DNA of 64,000 bases from Collinsella sp. (GCA_019419505.1 DXZS01000024.1:100434-164433); one strand, 5' to 3'; shown: positions 17,566-27,626, counted from the first letter of the stretch. The notes: generated by a model not told the origin, from the letters alone. Translations and numbers: made by a program.

Positions 17566-19674
17566 CTAGGCTTGTTCGGTGCCTGCGGCCTCCAGGCCGA
17601 TCAAACGGAACGGGTCCGCCACGCCGCCGATCGACTTTTGCAGTTCGCGTTGACGCTGCGAATCCTGCGCGGCCTGAACGGTCAGCGCGCGACGGGCCTC
17701 ATCATCGAGTGAACGGTCCTGGCGCAGCTTGGCCTGTGCAGCACGCATGCGGCGCTTGATGGTGTAGAGCTCGAGCGTATCGAGCATAAACACGATGTTC
17801 GTCTCGGTGGGGTGCTTGCTCGTCGCCGAGATGCGCCCGGCACTCACAAGCGTTGCCGCATCGGGACACACCGAGCGCGCCGCATCCATGCAGGCTGCAG
17901 GATCGGTTCCCGGCGGCGTTGCCAGAACGGCCCACGCGATGGACTCGTGACGTGAGTCAACCCACTCGATGGAGCAGATGCGGTCGGCATACGTGCGGAA
18001 CAGGTCGGGATAGCTCGTGAGCATGGTCAGCAGCTCGCGCTCCCCTGCCAAGGACTTGCGCTCCAGATCGGTAAGAACCATCGGCGCCGCCGCAGCCGGT
18101 GCGCCCAAACCATCAGCCACAGGCACAGCGCCCACACCATCGGGCACATCGATTGGCGGCAAGTCGTCAACGACCTCCACTGGTGCAGCGCCATAGGCAT
18201 CGAGCGGGACGCAGTCGTACGGTTCTTCCTCGACCGGCGCCGCTACGGCCGGAGTCGCGCCCGAAGCCCAAGCACCACGAGATGTCCCCTGCGAACCAGA
18301 CGCCCGACCGCCCGCGCTACCGGACCGCTCAGCCTGTGCCCGCTGGCGCTCATAGTTCTGCTCACGACGTCGTTCCGCATCCTCGCGCTTGGCGACATCG
18401 CGAAACACACGGCCCGAGCTCGCACGCACCGTCTCCAGATCCAATCCCAGCAGATCGGCAATCTGGATAAAGTACGTATCGATCATATAGCTATCGCGCA
18501 GCGGATAGATGAGCGTGAGAGCGTCCTCCAGCGCCTTGGCGCGACCGCCCGGCGTGGTGATATCGCTCGACTCCTGCAGCGAACGGTACACGAAGTCCAT
18601 GAGCGGCTCGGCAGCGTCGATGCGCGCCTGCAGTGCCTCACCACCATGCGCCGTGATGAACTCCATGGGATCGTTACCGTCGGGCAGCACCACGCAGCGC
18701 AGGTCCATAGAATCCTGCTCGATAAACTGAATCGCACGGCGAGCAGCCTTTTGACCGGCGGCATCGCCGTCAAACATATACACGATGCGCTTGGCAAAAC
18801 GAGTGAGCGTCTTGACGTGATGCTCCGTGAGCGCGGTGCCCAGCGTAGCGACAACGTTTTTAATCCCCGCCTCCCAACAGGCGATGCAGTCGGTATAGCC
18901 CTCCACCACGATGGCAGTATCCTGCGCGACGATAAACTCCTTGGCCCAATTAAAACCGTAGAGGTTTCGTTTTTTATGAAACACGCTCGTCTCGGCGGTA
19001 TTGAGGTACTTAGGCTGGCCGTCGCCCATAATACGACCGCCAAAGGCAATATTGTGACCCTGCTCGTCAAAGATGGGAAACATCACGCGGTCGTAAAAGC
19101 GGTCGGCAAGCTGCCCGCGCCCGCGGCTCACGGCAACGTTGGCATCGATCATCTCCTGCGGGGTAAAACCCGCCTGGGACAGGTGCGATACCAGCGCGTT
19201 GCGACCCGGCGCAAAGCCCAGGCAGTAGCGGCGGCAGACGTCGCCACCCATGCCGCGGCTGGCAAAGTACTCGCGCGGACGGCCGTCCTTACCGCGCATA
19301 AGCATGGTGTGGTAGAACTGGGCGGTCTCGGCGCACAAATCGTAGATGCGGGCACGCTTGGTACCGCGCTCACGGCGATCTCCGGAGTCATGCAGCTCAA
19401 TACCCGCGCGATCGGCCAAATAACGGATTGACTCGGGAAAGCTCAGGTTCTCGCGCTTCATGATATAGGTGAAGACGTCGCCACCCTCGCCGCAGCCAAA
19501 GCAGTGCCAGACCTGCGTGGCGGGGATAATGTGGAAGGACGGCGTCTTTTCGCCATGAAAGGGGCAGCAACCCCAAAACTCATGGCCGCGGGGCTTGAGC
19601 TCAACCGTTTCCTGCACGATGGCAACCAGGTCAGACGCAGCGCGTACCTGGTCTTTTTCCTCATCGCTAATCAC
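17566..19674 (-). CDS. dnaG: DNA primase DnaG
   Basis: The primase (702 residues) has an N-terminal zinc finger (CPFHGEKTPSFH, CFGCGEGGD), the RNA polymerase core, and a TOPRIM domain with IVVEGYTDC and MFDGDAAGQKAA carrying metal-binding acidic residues. After about residue 430 there is a low-complexity linker rich in Ala, Gly and Pro, then a C-terminal region for helicase contact. It makes RNA primers for replication. The GTG start at 19674 follows GGTGAG and overlaps the ribF stop by eight bases. Confidence 0.96.
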   Translation of the reverse strand: MISDEEKDQVRAASDLVAIVQETVELKPRGHEFWGCCPFHGEKTPSFHIIPATQVWHCFGCGEGGDVFTYIMKRENLSFPESIRYLADRAGIELHDSGDRRERGTKRARIYDLCAETAQFYHTMLMRGKDGRPREYFASRGMGGDVCRRYCLGFAPGRNALVSHLSQAGFTPQEMIDANVAVSRGRGQLADRFYDRVMFPIFDEQGHNIAFGGRIMGDGQPKYLNTAETSVFHKKRNLYGFNWAKEFIVAQDTAIVVEGYTDCIACWEAGIKNVVATLGTALTEHHVKTLTRFAKRIVYMFDGDAAGQKAARRAIQFIEQDSMDLRCVVLPDGNDPMEFITAHGGEALQARIDAAEPLMDFVYRSLQESSDITTPGGRAKALEDALTLIYPLRDSYMIDTYFIQIADLLGLDLETVRASSGRVFRDVAKREDAERRREQNYERQRAQAERSGSAGGRASGSQGTSRGAWASGATPAVAAPVEEEPYDCVPLDAYGAAPVEVVDDLPPIDVPDGVGAVPVADGLGAPAAAAPMVLTDLERKSLAGERELLTMLTSYPDLFRTYADRICSIEWVDSRHESIAWAVLATPPGTDPAACMDAARSVCPDAATLVSAGRISATSKHPTETNIVFMLDTLELYTIKRRMRAAQAKLRQDRSLDDEARRALTVQAAQDSQRQRELQKSIGGVADPFRLIGLEAAGTEQA

Positions 19675-20674
19675 GGATGCTCACCCCCTGCTTGCCCAAG
19701 TTGTGACGAATGTCCTCGATATTACCCTCGACGGTCGCGATCAACTCATCCAGCGAATCGAACACGCGCGACGGACGCAGCCAACGCGTAAACGCCAGCG
19801 AAACAGAAGAGCCGTACAGGTCGCCCGTATAACCAATTAAATTAGCCTCGAGATGCGCCGAAGCGACATCGTCGGCATACGTCGGCGGCAGTCCGACGTT
19901 CACGGCAGCGGGCCACGCGGTGTCATCGACCAGCACCAGACCCTCATACACGCCATCGGCAGGCACCTGAATACCGTCGGGAACCTGCAGGTTTGCCGTG
20001 GGAAAGCCCATGCCAGAACCCTCGTGACGGCCGCGAATAACACCGCCACGCACCATATACGGACGGCCGAGTAACTCAGCAGCAAGCTCCACATGGCCCT
20101 GTCCCAGCTCATGACGAATGCGGGTGGCGCAAATGGCCTCACCGCCCTCGCAAAGCAAGTCGTGCCCGTATACGTCAACGCCGCGCTCGGCACCCCAGGC
20201 GCGCATCTCGTCAACACCAGAAGCACCGCCACGACCCAGCCTAAAGTCGCTGCCAACGCGAATCGATCGAATGTCGACCAGACGCGACACCAGCGAGAGA
20301 AAAGCAACATGGTCAAGCGCCGCAACCTCAGGCGTAAAGGGAACGGCCACCACCGCATTGACCCCAGTTTGAGCCAGGGCATGCAGACGGTCGGCCGTCG
20401 TCATCAATTTTTGAGCGGGCGAAGGGCTCACCACGACGTCCGGGTCGGGATCGAAGGTAACTACGACCGCCTTGCAGCCATGGGCACGGGCATCACGGAC
20501 AAGCGCCGCAATGAGCTCCTGGTGTCCACGGTGAACGCCGTCGAACACGCCGATGGCAATCGATGCGGCACCCAGGTGCTCACACTTATCAAACACATCG
20601 GCAGTAACGATGCGAGCCTCGTCCGACTCGCCCGCGAAAAAGATACGCGCGAGCTCGCGAACGGACAACATCAT
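19667..20674 (-). CDS. ribF: Bifunctional riboflavin kinase/FAD synthetase RibF
   Basis: RibF phosphorylates riboflavin to FMN and adenylates FMN to FAD. The 335-residue protein has an N-terminal nucleotidyltransferase domain (AIGVFDGVHRGHQELI) and a C-terminal riboflavin kinase domain (GRPYMVRGGVIRGRHEGS, then GFPTANLQVP). No FMN riboswitch is seen, in keeping with its place inside an operon. The first ATG overlaps the truB stop (ATGA); a second ATG follows at once. Confidence 0.95.
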   Translation of the reverse strand: MMLSVRELARIFFAGESDEARIVTADVFDKCEHLGAASIAIGVFDGVHRGHQELIAALVRDARAHGCKAVVVTFDPDPDVVVSPSPAQKLMTTADRLHALAQTGVNAVVAVPFTPEVAALDHVAFLSLVSRLVDIRSIRVGSDFRLGRGGASGVDEMRAWGAERGVDVYGHDLLCEGGEAICATRIRHELGQGHVELAAELLGRPYMVRGGVIRGRHEGSGMGFPTANLQVPDGIQVPADGVYEGLVLVDDTAWPAAVNVGLPPTYADDVASAHLEANLIGYTGDLYGSSVSLAFTRWLRPSRVFDSLDELIATVEGNIEDIRHNLGKQGVSIRD

Positions 20675-21603
20675 CGAACACCGCCGATTGCCTGCGGAAA
20701 CACGTGCTCCATGACAAAGCGGCCACCCTCAATGCGGGCGAGCGCCTTGAGTCCCCCATCGAGCACCAACGCAAACGGCGCCTTCGAGGCATCGAAATCG
20801 GCAAGCGCACGCTCAACGGGAATGCGTCGGCCGCAAAGCAGGTCGTCGGCAAGATTGCCCGGCAAGTCAACACGCGTGGCGCCCAGGGCCGCAATGGGAT
20901 CCAGGGCAAAGCCAGCCGCGGACTCGGGAGAAAGCTCCTCGATCGCATGACAAGCGCCAATGGAAACAACACCGGAGGCCGTGCGGCGCAGCGCGGAAAT
21001 GTGCGCGGCGCTCTCGCAGGCGCGGCCCAGGTCGCGAGCGAGCGCTCGGATATAGGTGCCCTTACTCACCGAAAACGCCACGGTCCAAACGCACGAATCG
21101 CCCTCGCCGCTCACGGCAATCAGGTCGGCGGAGTACACCTCGACCGGACGCGGGGGCAGCGACACGGCATTGCCCTCGCGCGCAGCCTTATAGGCGCGCA
21201 CGCCGTTGACCGAAATGGCCGAAAACGCCGGCGGCACCTGCATCTGCGGGCCCAACATGGTGCACAGGCGCTCGCGGGCATAGGACGGATCGCGCAGCTC
21301 GGCGGCTATGGGCACCGTGCGGACGGCCTCGCCTTCCGCATCATCGGTATTGGTCTCGACGCCAAACGAGATGTCGGCGACGTAGCTTTTGGTATCGAGG
21401 GTAAGCATGCCCAGCAGACGCGTTGCCTGGCCCACGCCCACCACCATGACACCTGATGCCATGGGATCGAGCGTTCCGGCATGACCGACACGCCGCTCAT
21501 GGAGGGCGCGTCGGCATTGCGAAACCACGTCGTGGGACGTGCAGCCCACCGGCTTATCGACGGCGAGCAGCATATTAAGTTGAGAAGGTGTACGACGAGC
21601 CAT
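20671..21603 (-). CDS. truB: tRNA pseudouridine55 synthase TruB
   Basis: The 310-residue protein has the TruB start (NMLLAVDKPVGCTSHDVV) and the catalytic motif GHAGTLDPMASGVM, with the nucleophilic aspartate in TLDP, plus KSYVADISFGVETNTDD and the central SKGTYIRALARDLG. It isomerises U55 in the T-loop of tRNAs. The protein is longer at the C-terminus than the core fold, consistent with an added PUA-like domain. It is 15 bases downstream of nrnA and overlaps ribF. Confidence 0.96.
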   Translation of the reverse strand: MARRTPSQLNMLLAVDKPVGCTSHDVVSQCRRALHERRVGHAGTLDPMASGVMVVGVGQATRLLGMLTLDTKSYVADISFGVETNTDDAEGEAVRTVPIAAELRDPSYARERLCTMLGPQMQVPPAFSAISVNGVRAYKAAREGNAVSLPPRPVEVYSADLIAVSGEGDSCVWTVAFSVSKGTYIRALARDLGRACESAAHISALRRTASGVVSIGACHAIEELSPESAAGFALDPIAALGATRVDLPGNLADDLLCGRRIPVERALADFDASKAPFALVLDGGLKALARIEGGRFVMEHVFPQAIGGVR

Positions 21604-21618
21604 GTACCATCCAAAAAG

Positions 21619-22662
21619 TTAGAGCTCGACGGTCACCGAAGCGGGATCCTCCCCTACCAGCTCGGCCAGCATGGGAAGTGCCGCGGTGAGCGTCTCGGAA
21701 ATCGTTCCGGCGTTGGTAAAGCCGGCGGCAGCGTAGTGCCCACCTCCGCCAAAGTTGGCCGCAATCTCGGAAACATCAAGATCGCCCTTGGAGCGCAGGT
21801 TGCCGCGCACCTTGGTATCGCCCTCGATGCCCTTAAGGAACAAGCAGACCTCGACGCCCATCACCGCGCGCACCACATCGACCAGGCCGTCGCACTCGTC
21901 CGAGGTGACGCCGCAGTCCTTAAGGTCGCTCTCGTACGCGTAGCTATACGCCACGCGCCCGTGCGCAACCGTCTTGATGCGACCCATGACGATGGACTTG
22001 AGGTGCAAGAACTCGACACGCATGCTCTGATAGACCTCGAGCGCGACGCGCGCCGGATCGGCACCGTGCGCCACCAGACGCGAGGCGGCATGAAACGCGG
22101 CGGCGTCGGCGTTCTGATACTGAAAACGACCGGTATCGGTGACCAGGCCGCACAGCAGGCAGGTCGCGATGCTGTCGCTTGCGGTAATGCCACAATCGGC
22201 CAAAAAGCAGTCGATAATCATGGCGCAAGCAGCGGCATTGACGCACCTAAGGCTGACCTCGGCAAACTCCTCGCGTGCCGGGTGATGGTCAAAGCATGCC
22301 ACGTGAGCCGAACGACGCAGCACCTCGGCGGAATTATTGAGGCGCTCGACGACCGGCACGTCCACCGAGATGAACAGGTCCGGGTTGCCAGTGTAGGCAG
22401 AGGCCGGCACCAGCAGATCGGCACCCTCCATAAAACGGTAGATGCGCGGAACGGGATCGTCGTCTGCCAGCAGCAGGGCGATGTCCTTGTCGGGGAACAC
22501 CTTCATAAGCGAAAGGCCCAGGCCCAACACGGAGCCCAGGGCATCGCCGTCGGGAGAGGTGTGACCCGAGATCGCAATGGAGGACGCACCCTCGATAAGC
22601 TCGAGGATGCGTCGTTTAATATCTGCAGACTCGCACGAGGCGAGATCGGCGGAATTAGTCAT
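21619..22662 (-). CDS. nrnA: DHH/DHHA1 phosphoesterase NrnA (oligoribonuclease/pAp phosphatase)
   Basis: The 347-residue protein has the DHH-family motifs: GHTSPDGDALGS, SVDVPVVERL, DHHPAREEF and a C-terminal DHHA1 domain with the glycine motif FGGGGHYAAAG. NrnA enzymes degrade very short RNAs and dephosphorylate 3'-phosphoadenosine-5'-phosphate; some also act on pGpG from c-di-GMP breakdown, worth noting in a genome with a c-di-GMP-type exopolysaccharide receptor. The gene overlaps rbfA by eight bases, in the common rbfA-nrnA-truB order. Confidence 0.94.
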   Translation of the reverse strand: MTNSADLASCESADIKRRILELIEGASSIAISGHTSPDGDALGSVLGLGLSLMKVFPDKDIALLLADDDPVPRIYRFMEGADLLVPASAYTGNPDLFISVDVPVVERLNNSAEVLRRSAHVACFDHHPAREEFAEVSLRCVNAAACAMIIDCFLADCGITASDSIATCLLCGLVTDTGRFQYQNADAAAFHAASRLVAHGADPARVALEVYQSMRVEFLHLKSIVMGRIKTVAHGRVAYSYAYESDLKDCGVTSDECDGLVDVVRAVMGVEVCLFLKGIEGDTKVRGNLRSKGDLDVSEIAANFGGGGHYAAAGFTNAGTISETLTAALPMLAELVGEDPASVTVEL

Positions 22663-23065
22663 CTAAAGCTGCCTCCTGGGCGGAATCCGCAATTGGGTAG
22701 CCGTCCTCGTCCTTTTCGATCGCAAGCGTGGCCGGAACGTTTTCCAGCGCACGCGTGATGCGCTCGGCCTCATCGGTCGAGCGATCGATGCGAAAATCGA
22801 GCTCGGGCGTGACGCGCCAATCGAGCGAGCGAGCCAACAGGCTGCGAATACGGCCCTTGGCGCTTGCAAGCGCCTCCATGACCTCATCGTAGCGGCTCAC
22901 GTCGCACGACACGTACACGCGCGCGAACGAACGGTCCACCGCGACCTCGACCGCGGTCAGGGTAACCAGGTCGAGACGCGGATCGGAAACCTCAAAGAGC
23001 AGGATATAACCGAGCTTCTCGCGAAGCTGCTCGCCCAGACGGCGGGTCGCCTGCGTTTGCTTCAT
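22655..23065 (-). CDS. rbfA: Ribosome-binding factor A
   Basis: The 136-residue protein begins MKQTQATRRLGEQLREKLGY and contains VSDPRLDLVTLTAVEV and FARVYVSC, the conserved KH-like fold of RbfA, which matures the 30S subunit. The ATG at 23065 follows a G-rich Shine-Dalgarno and lies 11 bases after infB; the long in-frame upstream extension lies in infB and is not protein-like. Confidence 0.95.
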   Translation of the reverse strand: MKQTQATRRLGEQLREKLGYILLFEVSDPRLDLVTLTAVEVAVDRSFARVYVSCDVSRYDEVMEALASAKGRIRSLLARSLDWRVTPELDFRIDRSTDEAERITRALENVPATLAIEKDEDGYPIADSAQEAALDD

Positions 23066-23076
23066 AGCGCTACCCC

Positions 23077-25791
23077 CTACTCGGTACGGGCAACCTGGTC
23101 GATGCGGTAACCCTCGATCTGGTCGCCGGGCTTGATGTCCTGGAAGTTCTCCAGGCCAATACCGCCCTCGGAACCGCTCTTGAGGCTCTTGGCCTCGTCC
23201 TTGTAGTGGCGCATCGAGGCGATCTTGCCATTGAAGACCACGATGCCGTCGCGCACCAGGCGCACGGAATCGGTCGCGGCGATCTCGCCCTCCTCGACGC
23301 GGACACCGGCGGCGATGCCGACTTTGGGCACCTTGAAGGTGTCCAGGACGGTCGCGGTACCCGTGGAGACCTCGACCTCGGTGGGCTTGAGCATGCCGAT
23401 GCGGGCGGCGTCGAGCTCCTCGAGGCACTTGTAGATAACGTCGTAGCAACGGATCTCGACGCCCTCGCGCTCGGCAGCGGAGCGGGCCTTGCCGTCGGGA
23501 CGCACGCCAAAGCCGATGATGATGGCGTTGGAGGCGTCGGCCAGGACGACGTCGGTCTCGTTGATGGCACCGACGGCGGAGTGGATCGTGTTGATGCGGA
23601 CCTCGGACTGATCCATCTTGTCGAGCGAGTCCTGAAGGGCCTCGATGGAACCCTGGACGTCGGCCTTGATGATCAGGTTGAGCTCCTTGACCTCGGCGTC
23701 GGCGATGGTCTCGAAGAGGTTCTCGAGCGTGACGTGCTTCACGCGGCTCTGCTCCTCGATACGGGCCTTGAGCGAGCGCTCATCGGCCAGGGCGCGAGCC
23801 TCGCGCTCGTCCTCGAACACGCGGAACTCGTCGCCGGCGTTGGGCACGGACTGCAGGCCCAGGATCTCGACGGCGTCGGAGGGGCCAGCCTCGGTGACGG
23901 CGTTGCCCTTGGGGTCGAGCATGGCGCGGACGCGGCCGTAGGTAAGGCCGGCGACCAGCGTATCGCCCACGTGCAGGGTACCGCGGGTCACGAGAACCGT
24001 GGCAACAGAACCGCGGCCCTTGTCGAGCTTAGCCTCGAGGACGTTACCGGAGGCAAAGGTGTCGGGGTTGGCCTTAAGCTCGAGCACGTCGGCCTGGAGC
24101 AGCACGGTCTCGAGCAGGTCGTCGATACCGATCTTCTGCTTGGCCGAGATGTTGACGAACATGTTCTGTCCGCCCCACTCCTCGGGGATGATGCCGTACT
24201 CGGTGAGCTCCTGGCGCACGCGGTCGGGGTTGGCGCCCGGCTTATCGATCTTGTTGACGGCGACGACGATGGGTACGCCGGCGGCCTTGGCGTGGTTGAT
24301 CGACTCGACGGTCTGGGGCATGACGCCGTCGTCGGCAGCCACGATCAGAATGACGATGTCGGTCACCTTGGCGCCACGGGCACGCATAGCCGTAAAGGTG
24401 GCGTGGCCCGGGGTATCGATGAAGGTGATCTTGCGGTCGTTGATCATGACCTGCGAAGCGCCGATGGCCTGCGTAATGCCGCCCGCCTCGCCGGCAGCAA
24501 CGCCGGTGTGACGGATGGCGTCGAGCAGCGACGTCTTGCCATGGTCGACGTGGCCCATGACGGTGACGACCGGGGCGCGCGGCTTGAGGTCGGCGGGATC
24601 GTCGTAGAACGAGAAGGTGTTCTCCTCCTCGGGGGTGATGATCTTGATCTGACGGCCCAGGTCGTCGGCAACGAGCTCGACAAGGTCGTCGGACATGGAC
24701 TGCGTCATACTGAGCGGAGTACCCAGCAGGAACAGGCGCTTGATGATGTCGTTGGCCGGAACGTCGAGCGCCTCGGCGAGCTCCTGGACGGTAACGCCCT
24801 GGGAAACCTTGATGGCGTCGAGGTCCTCGGGGTTCACGCCCTGGGCCAGCGCCTCCTCTATCTTGCGCTCCTCCTGAGCCTTGGCAGCCTCGCGCTCGCG
24901 CTTCTCCTTGCGCTTCTTGCGGCGACCGGTGGACTCGCGAGAGGCCTCCTCGACGGCGGCACGAGCCTCCTCGAGCACCTTCTCGCGGCTGTACTCCTCG
25001 GCCTCGCGAGCCATGCGGCTGTAGTGGTCCTCTTCGTTGTTGTGACCGCCCTTGCGCTTCTTGCCCTTGCCCTGCTTGTCGGGGTTGGGGAAGTCCATGC
25101 CGGCAGCGACGTTGTTGCTGGCGTTGGTGCGATGGCTGTGCGGACGGCTCTCGGAGGCGTTGCGCTCGGAGTTGTTGTCGGAAGCGTTGCGATCGTTACG
25201 ACGGCCACCGCGGCGGTCGTTGTTGCCGCCACGACGGTTACCGCGCTCGGCGGCGCGCTCGGCCTTGGCCTTGTCCTCGGCGTCCTTCTTCTCCTTGAGC
25301 ACGGTCTCCTGTGCGGCGATCTGGTCGAGCAGCGAACGGAAACGCGAACCGGAGTCGGAAGCGGGAACGGCGCGGCGCTGGGCCTCGCGGGCAGCCTCCT
25401 CCTTCTCGCGGGCAAGGCGCTCCTGCTCGGCCTTCTTCTTGGCCTCGGCCTCGGCGCGGGCAGCCTCCTCGGCAGCCTGGGCTGCAGCAAACTGGCGACG
25501 CTCCTCCTCGCGGGCCTTCTCGGCGGCGATGCGCTCGCGCTCGGCCTCGGCGGCGCGAGCGGCCTCCTCGGCGGCAGCTGCCTGCTCCTCGGCCTGCTTG
25601 GCGGCCTCGACTTCCTGGGCGCGGGCCTCGATCACCGAGGCGAGCTGCTTGCGGACCATGGCGACATAAGCGTCCTCCAAGGTGGAGGAAGCGGACTTAG
25701 CGGGAATCTTCATATCGGCGAGATGACCCATCAGTTCCTTGGAGGTCATGCCGAACTCTTTGGCCAGGGTGGACACACGGACTTTTGCCAT
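23077..25791 (-). CDS. infB: Translation initiation factor IF-2
   Basis: IF-2 places initiator tRNA on the ribosome. The 904-residue protein has an N-terminal IF2-N motif (KVRVSTLAKEFGMTSKELMGHLADM), a long charged Ala/Glu/Arg region with an Arg/Asn-rich stretch (GNRRGGNNDRRGGRRNDRNA), a second IF2-N domain, and the G domain (VTVMGHVDHGKTSLLDA, DTPGHATF, NKID). The rest has the usual beta-barrel and C2 domains. It starts 91 bases after nusA; no ylxR or L7Ae-type gene intervenes. Confidence 0.97.
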   Translation of the reverse strand: MAKVRVSTLAKEFGMTSKELMGHLADMKIPAKSASSTLEDAYVAMVRKQLASVIEARAQEVEAAKQAEEQAAAAEEAARAAEAERERIAAEKAREEERRQFAAAQAAEEAARAEAEAKKKAEQERLAREKEEAAREAQRRAVPASDSGSRFRSLLDQIAAQETVLKEKKDAEDKAKAERAAERGNRRGGNNDRRGGRRNDRNASDNNSERNASESRPHSHRTNASNNVAAGMDFPNPDKQGKGKKRKGGHNNEEDHYSRMAREAEEYSREKVLEEARAAVEEASRESTGRRKKRKEKREREAAKAQEERKIEEALAQGVNPEDLDAIKVSQGVTVQELAEALDVPANDIIKRLFLLGTPLSMTQSMSDDLVELVADDLGRQIKIITPEEENTFSFYDDPADLKPRAPVVTVMGHVDHGKTSLLDAIRHTGVAAGEAGGITQAIGASQVMINDRKITFIDTPGHATFTAMRARGAKVTDIVILIVAADDGVMPQTVESINHAKAAGVPIVVAVNKIDKPGANPDRVRQELTEYGIIPEEWGGQNMFVNISAKQKIGIDDLLETVLLQADVLELKANPDTFASGNVLEAKLDKGRGSVATVLVTRGTLHVGDTLVAGLTYGRVRAMLDPKGNAVTEAGPSDAVEILGLQSVPNAGDEFRVFEDEREARALADERSLKARIEEQSRVKHVTLENLFETIADAEVKELNLIIKADVQGSIEALQDSLDKMDQSEVRINTIHSAVGAINETDVVLADASNAIIIGFGVRPDGKARSAAEREGVEIRCYDVIYKCLEELDAARIGMLKPTEVEVSTGTATVLDTFKVPKVGIAAGVRVEEGEIAATDSVRLVRDGIVVFNGKIASMRHYKDEAKSLKSGSEGGIGLENFQDIKPGDQIEGYRIDQVARTE

Positions 25792-25882
25792 ATGACTTCA
25801 CCTACCCTTTCTGGCACCTTGGGTGCCTAGAGACTGAACGAGCGTGGGAGACGCGCCGGGACCCGCCCGGCGCAAGCGCGCG

Positions 25883-27130
25883 CTAGATCAGGTCCTCCGC
25901 ATCATCGAAGGCGTCGGTGTCGTGGACACCGCAGAATCGGGAGCCGGGACGAGCCTGGTTGCGGCACTGGATGCCGTCCTCGGACACGTACTCGCAGCGG
26001 CGGACGTCCTCGTCCTCCTCGTCACCGATCAGGTCGGCGGCGGGCTCCTCGTGAACGGGAACGTTCTTGAGGATGTCGGCGGCAAGCGTCTCGGACTTGA
26101 TGTCGATGTGCCAGCCGGTCAGGCGCGCGGCGAGGCGGGCGTTCTGGCCCTCCTTGCCGATGGCGAGGGACAACTGGTCGTCGGGCACGATGACGCCGGC
26201 GTAGGCCTTCTCCTCGTCGATGAGGACGCGGGTGACCTTAGCGGGCGACAGGGCGTTGGCGACGTAGACGGCAGGATCGGCATCCCACAGGATGACGTCG
26301 ACGCGCTCGCCACGGAGCTCGCCCACGACAGCGCGGACACGGCTGCCCTTGGGGCCGACGCAGGCGCCCACGGGATCCAAACGGTCGTCGAGCGAGTGAA
26401 CGGCGACCTTGGAGCGCTGGCCGGGCTCGCGGGCGATCGACTTGATCTGGACGGTGCCCTCATAGATCTCGGGCACCTCCTGCTCAAACAGACGACGCAT
26501 GAGCTCGGGGTGGGTACGGGAGATGACAATCGGCGGACGGCTGTGCTCGCCACGAACCGGCTGCAGGTTGGAGTTGGGGTCGCGAACGTCGATGATCACG
26601 GCCTTGATGTGCTGGTTGTGCAGGTAGCGCTCGCCCATCGGACGCTCGTTGCGCTCGTTCTCGTAACGGCGCTGGTCGAAGTGCGGAAGCTCGGCCTCGA
26701 CGCCCTCGCGAATCTTGACGATCGTGAAGTCGGGCGTGGACTGCAGCACGGTACCGCTGATGAGGTCACCGATGCGGCCGGAGAACTCCTCGTAGATCTG
26801 CTCGCGGGCGGAGTTGCGCACGATGGCGTTGATCTCGGCCTTGGCGTGCTGGGCGGCGATGCGGCTCGTGTTCTTGGGGGTGACGTCGATCTCCTCGAAC
26901 TCGGTGAAGTTGCCCTCCTCGTCCATGGAATCGTCGATCGGCTCCAGGCGGTAGACGTAGATCTTGCCGGTGGTGCGGTCGATGGTCACCTTGGCGCCCC
27001 ACTCAAGATGCAGGATCTCGGCATAGCTCTTGGCGAGCGACTGCTCCAGGCGGTCGATCAGGTAGAGCTGGTCGATGTGCTTCTCCTGGCAAAGCTCCAT
27101 CAGGGCGGACATCATGTCGGATGCTGCCAT
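25883..27130 (-). CDS. nusA: Transcription termination/antitermination factor NusA with a Cys/His C-terminal motif
   Basis: The 415-residue protein has the NusA N-terminal RNAP-binding domain, an S1 domain (FSGRIGDLISGTVLQ), and KH domains (PVGACVGPKGSRVRAVV, QLSLAIGKEGQNARLAARLTGW). After a short acidic linker the C-terminus carries RRCEYVSEDGIQC, ARPGSRFC and GVHD. This C-x9-C-x10-C-x2-H arrangement looks like a small zinc-binding motif and is not part of the standard NusA layout. The gene is two bases after rimP, in the rimP-nusA-infB operon. Confidence 0.95.
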   Translation of the reverse strand: MAASDMMSALMELCQEKHIDQLYLIDRLEQSLAKSYAEILHLEWGAKVTIDRTTGKIYVYRLEPIDDSMDEEGNFTEFEEIDVTPKNTSRIAAQHAKAEINAIVRNSAREQIYEEFSGRIGDLISGTVLQSTPDFTIVKIREGVEAELPHFDQRRYENERNERPMGERYLHNQHIKAVIIDVRDPNSNLQPVRGEHSRPPIVISRTHPELMRRLFEQEVPEIYEGTVQIKSIAREPGQRSKVAVHSLDDRLDPVGACVGPKGSRVRAVVGELRGERVDVILWDADPAVYVANALSPAKVTRVLIDEEKAYAGVIVPDDQLSLAIGKEGQNARLAARLTGWHIDIKSETLAADILKNVPVHEEPAADLIGDEEDEDVRRCEYVSEDGIQCRNQARPGSRFCGVHDTDAFDDAEDLI

Positions 27131-27131
27131 C

Positions 27132-27626
27132 TTACTTTCCTTCCTTCGCGGGCTTGAAGTCGTAGGTGGGCTTCAACTTGCACTTTTTAACATCAGAGAA
27201 ATCGAGGGTAACGGACTCGCCGCCCTCGAGCTCAAGGGTCACGTTCGTCTCGGTGGCGGCGGCAATCTTGCCGGCGTACTTGCGACGGCCCTCGGTGGCG
27301 GTGGAGGTGAGCTCACAGTTTTCGCCCACAAAGCGGGCAAAGTCACTCGGGCGGCGCAGCGGGCGCGCCATACCCGGGCTCGACACCTCGAGCGTATAGC
27401 TCGAAGAGATGGGGTCGAGCTCCTCAATTACATCGCCGACCCACTTGGTGTTGGCCGTGACGTCGTTGAGCGACAGGCTCTGACCCTCGGCACCCTCGAT
27501 ACGCACGCGCACGCAGGGGGCCTTGGTGGCACCCACGAGCTCGACGTCGACGATGTCGACATCGTGCTGGGGGGCGGCGGCCTCGAGCGCGTCGATGATC
27601 GCCTGCTCGGTCTTGGTCTTGACCAT
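27132..27626 (-). CDS. rimP: Ribosome maturation factor RimP
   Basis: The 164-residue protein has the RimP pattern: an N-terminal helical start (TEQAIIDALEAAAPQHDVDIVDVEL), then SLNDVTANTKWVGDVIEELDPI and YTLEVSSPGMARPLRRPSDFARFVG, and an SH3-like C-terminal part ending KKCKLKPTYDF. It assists 30S assembly. The ATG at 27626 lies after GGAGGTGCCGCA. It is the first gene of the operon; its leader holds a strong promoter and a terminator-like hairpin. Confidence 0.94.
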   Translation of the reverse strand: MVKTKTEQAIIDALEAAAPQHDVDIVDVELVGATKAPCVRVRIEGAEGQSLSLNDVTANTKWVGDVIEELDPISSSYTLEVSSPGMARPLRRPSDFARFVGENCELTSTATEGRRKYAGKIAAATETNVTLELEGGESVTLDFSDVKKCKLKPTYDFKPAKEGK

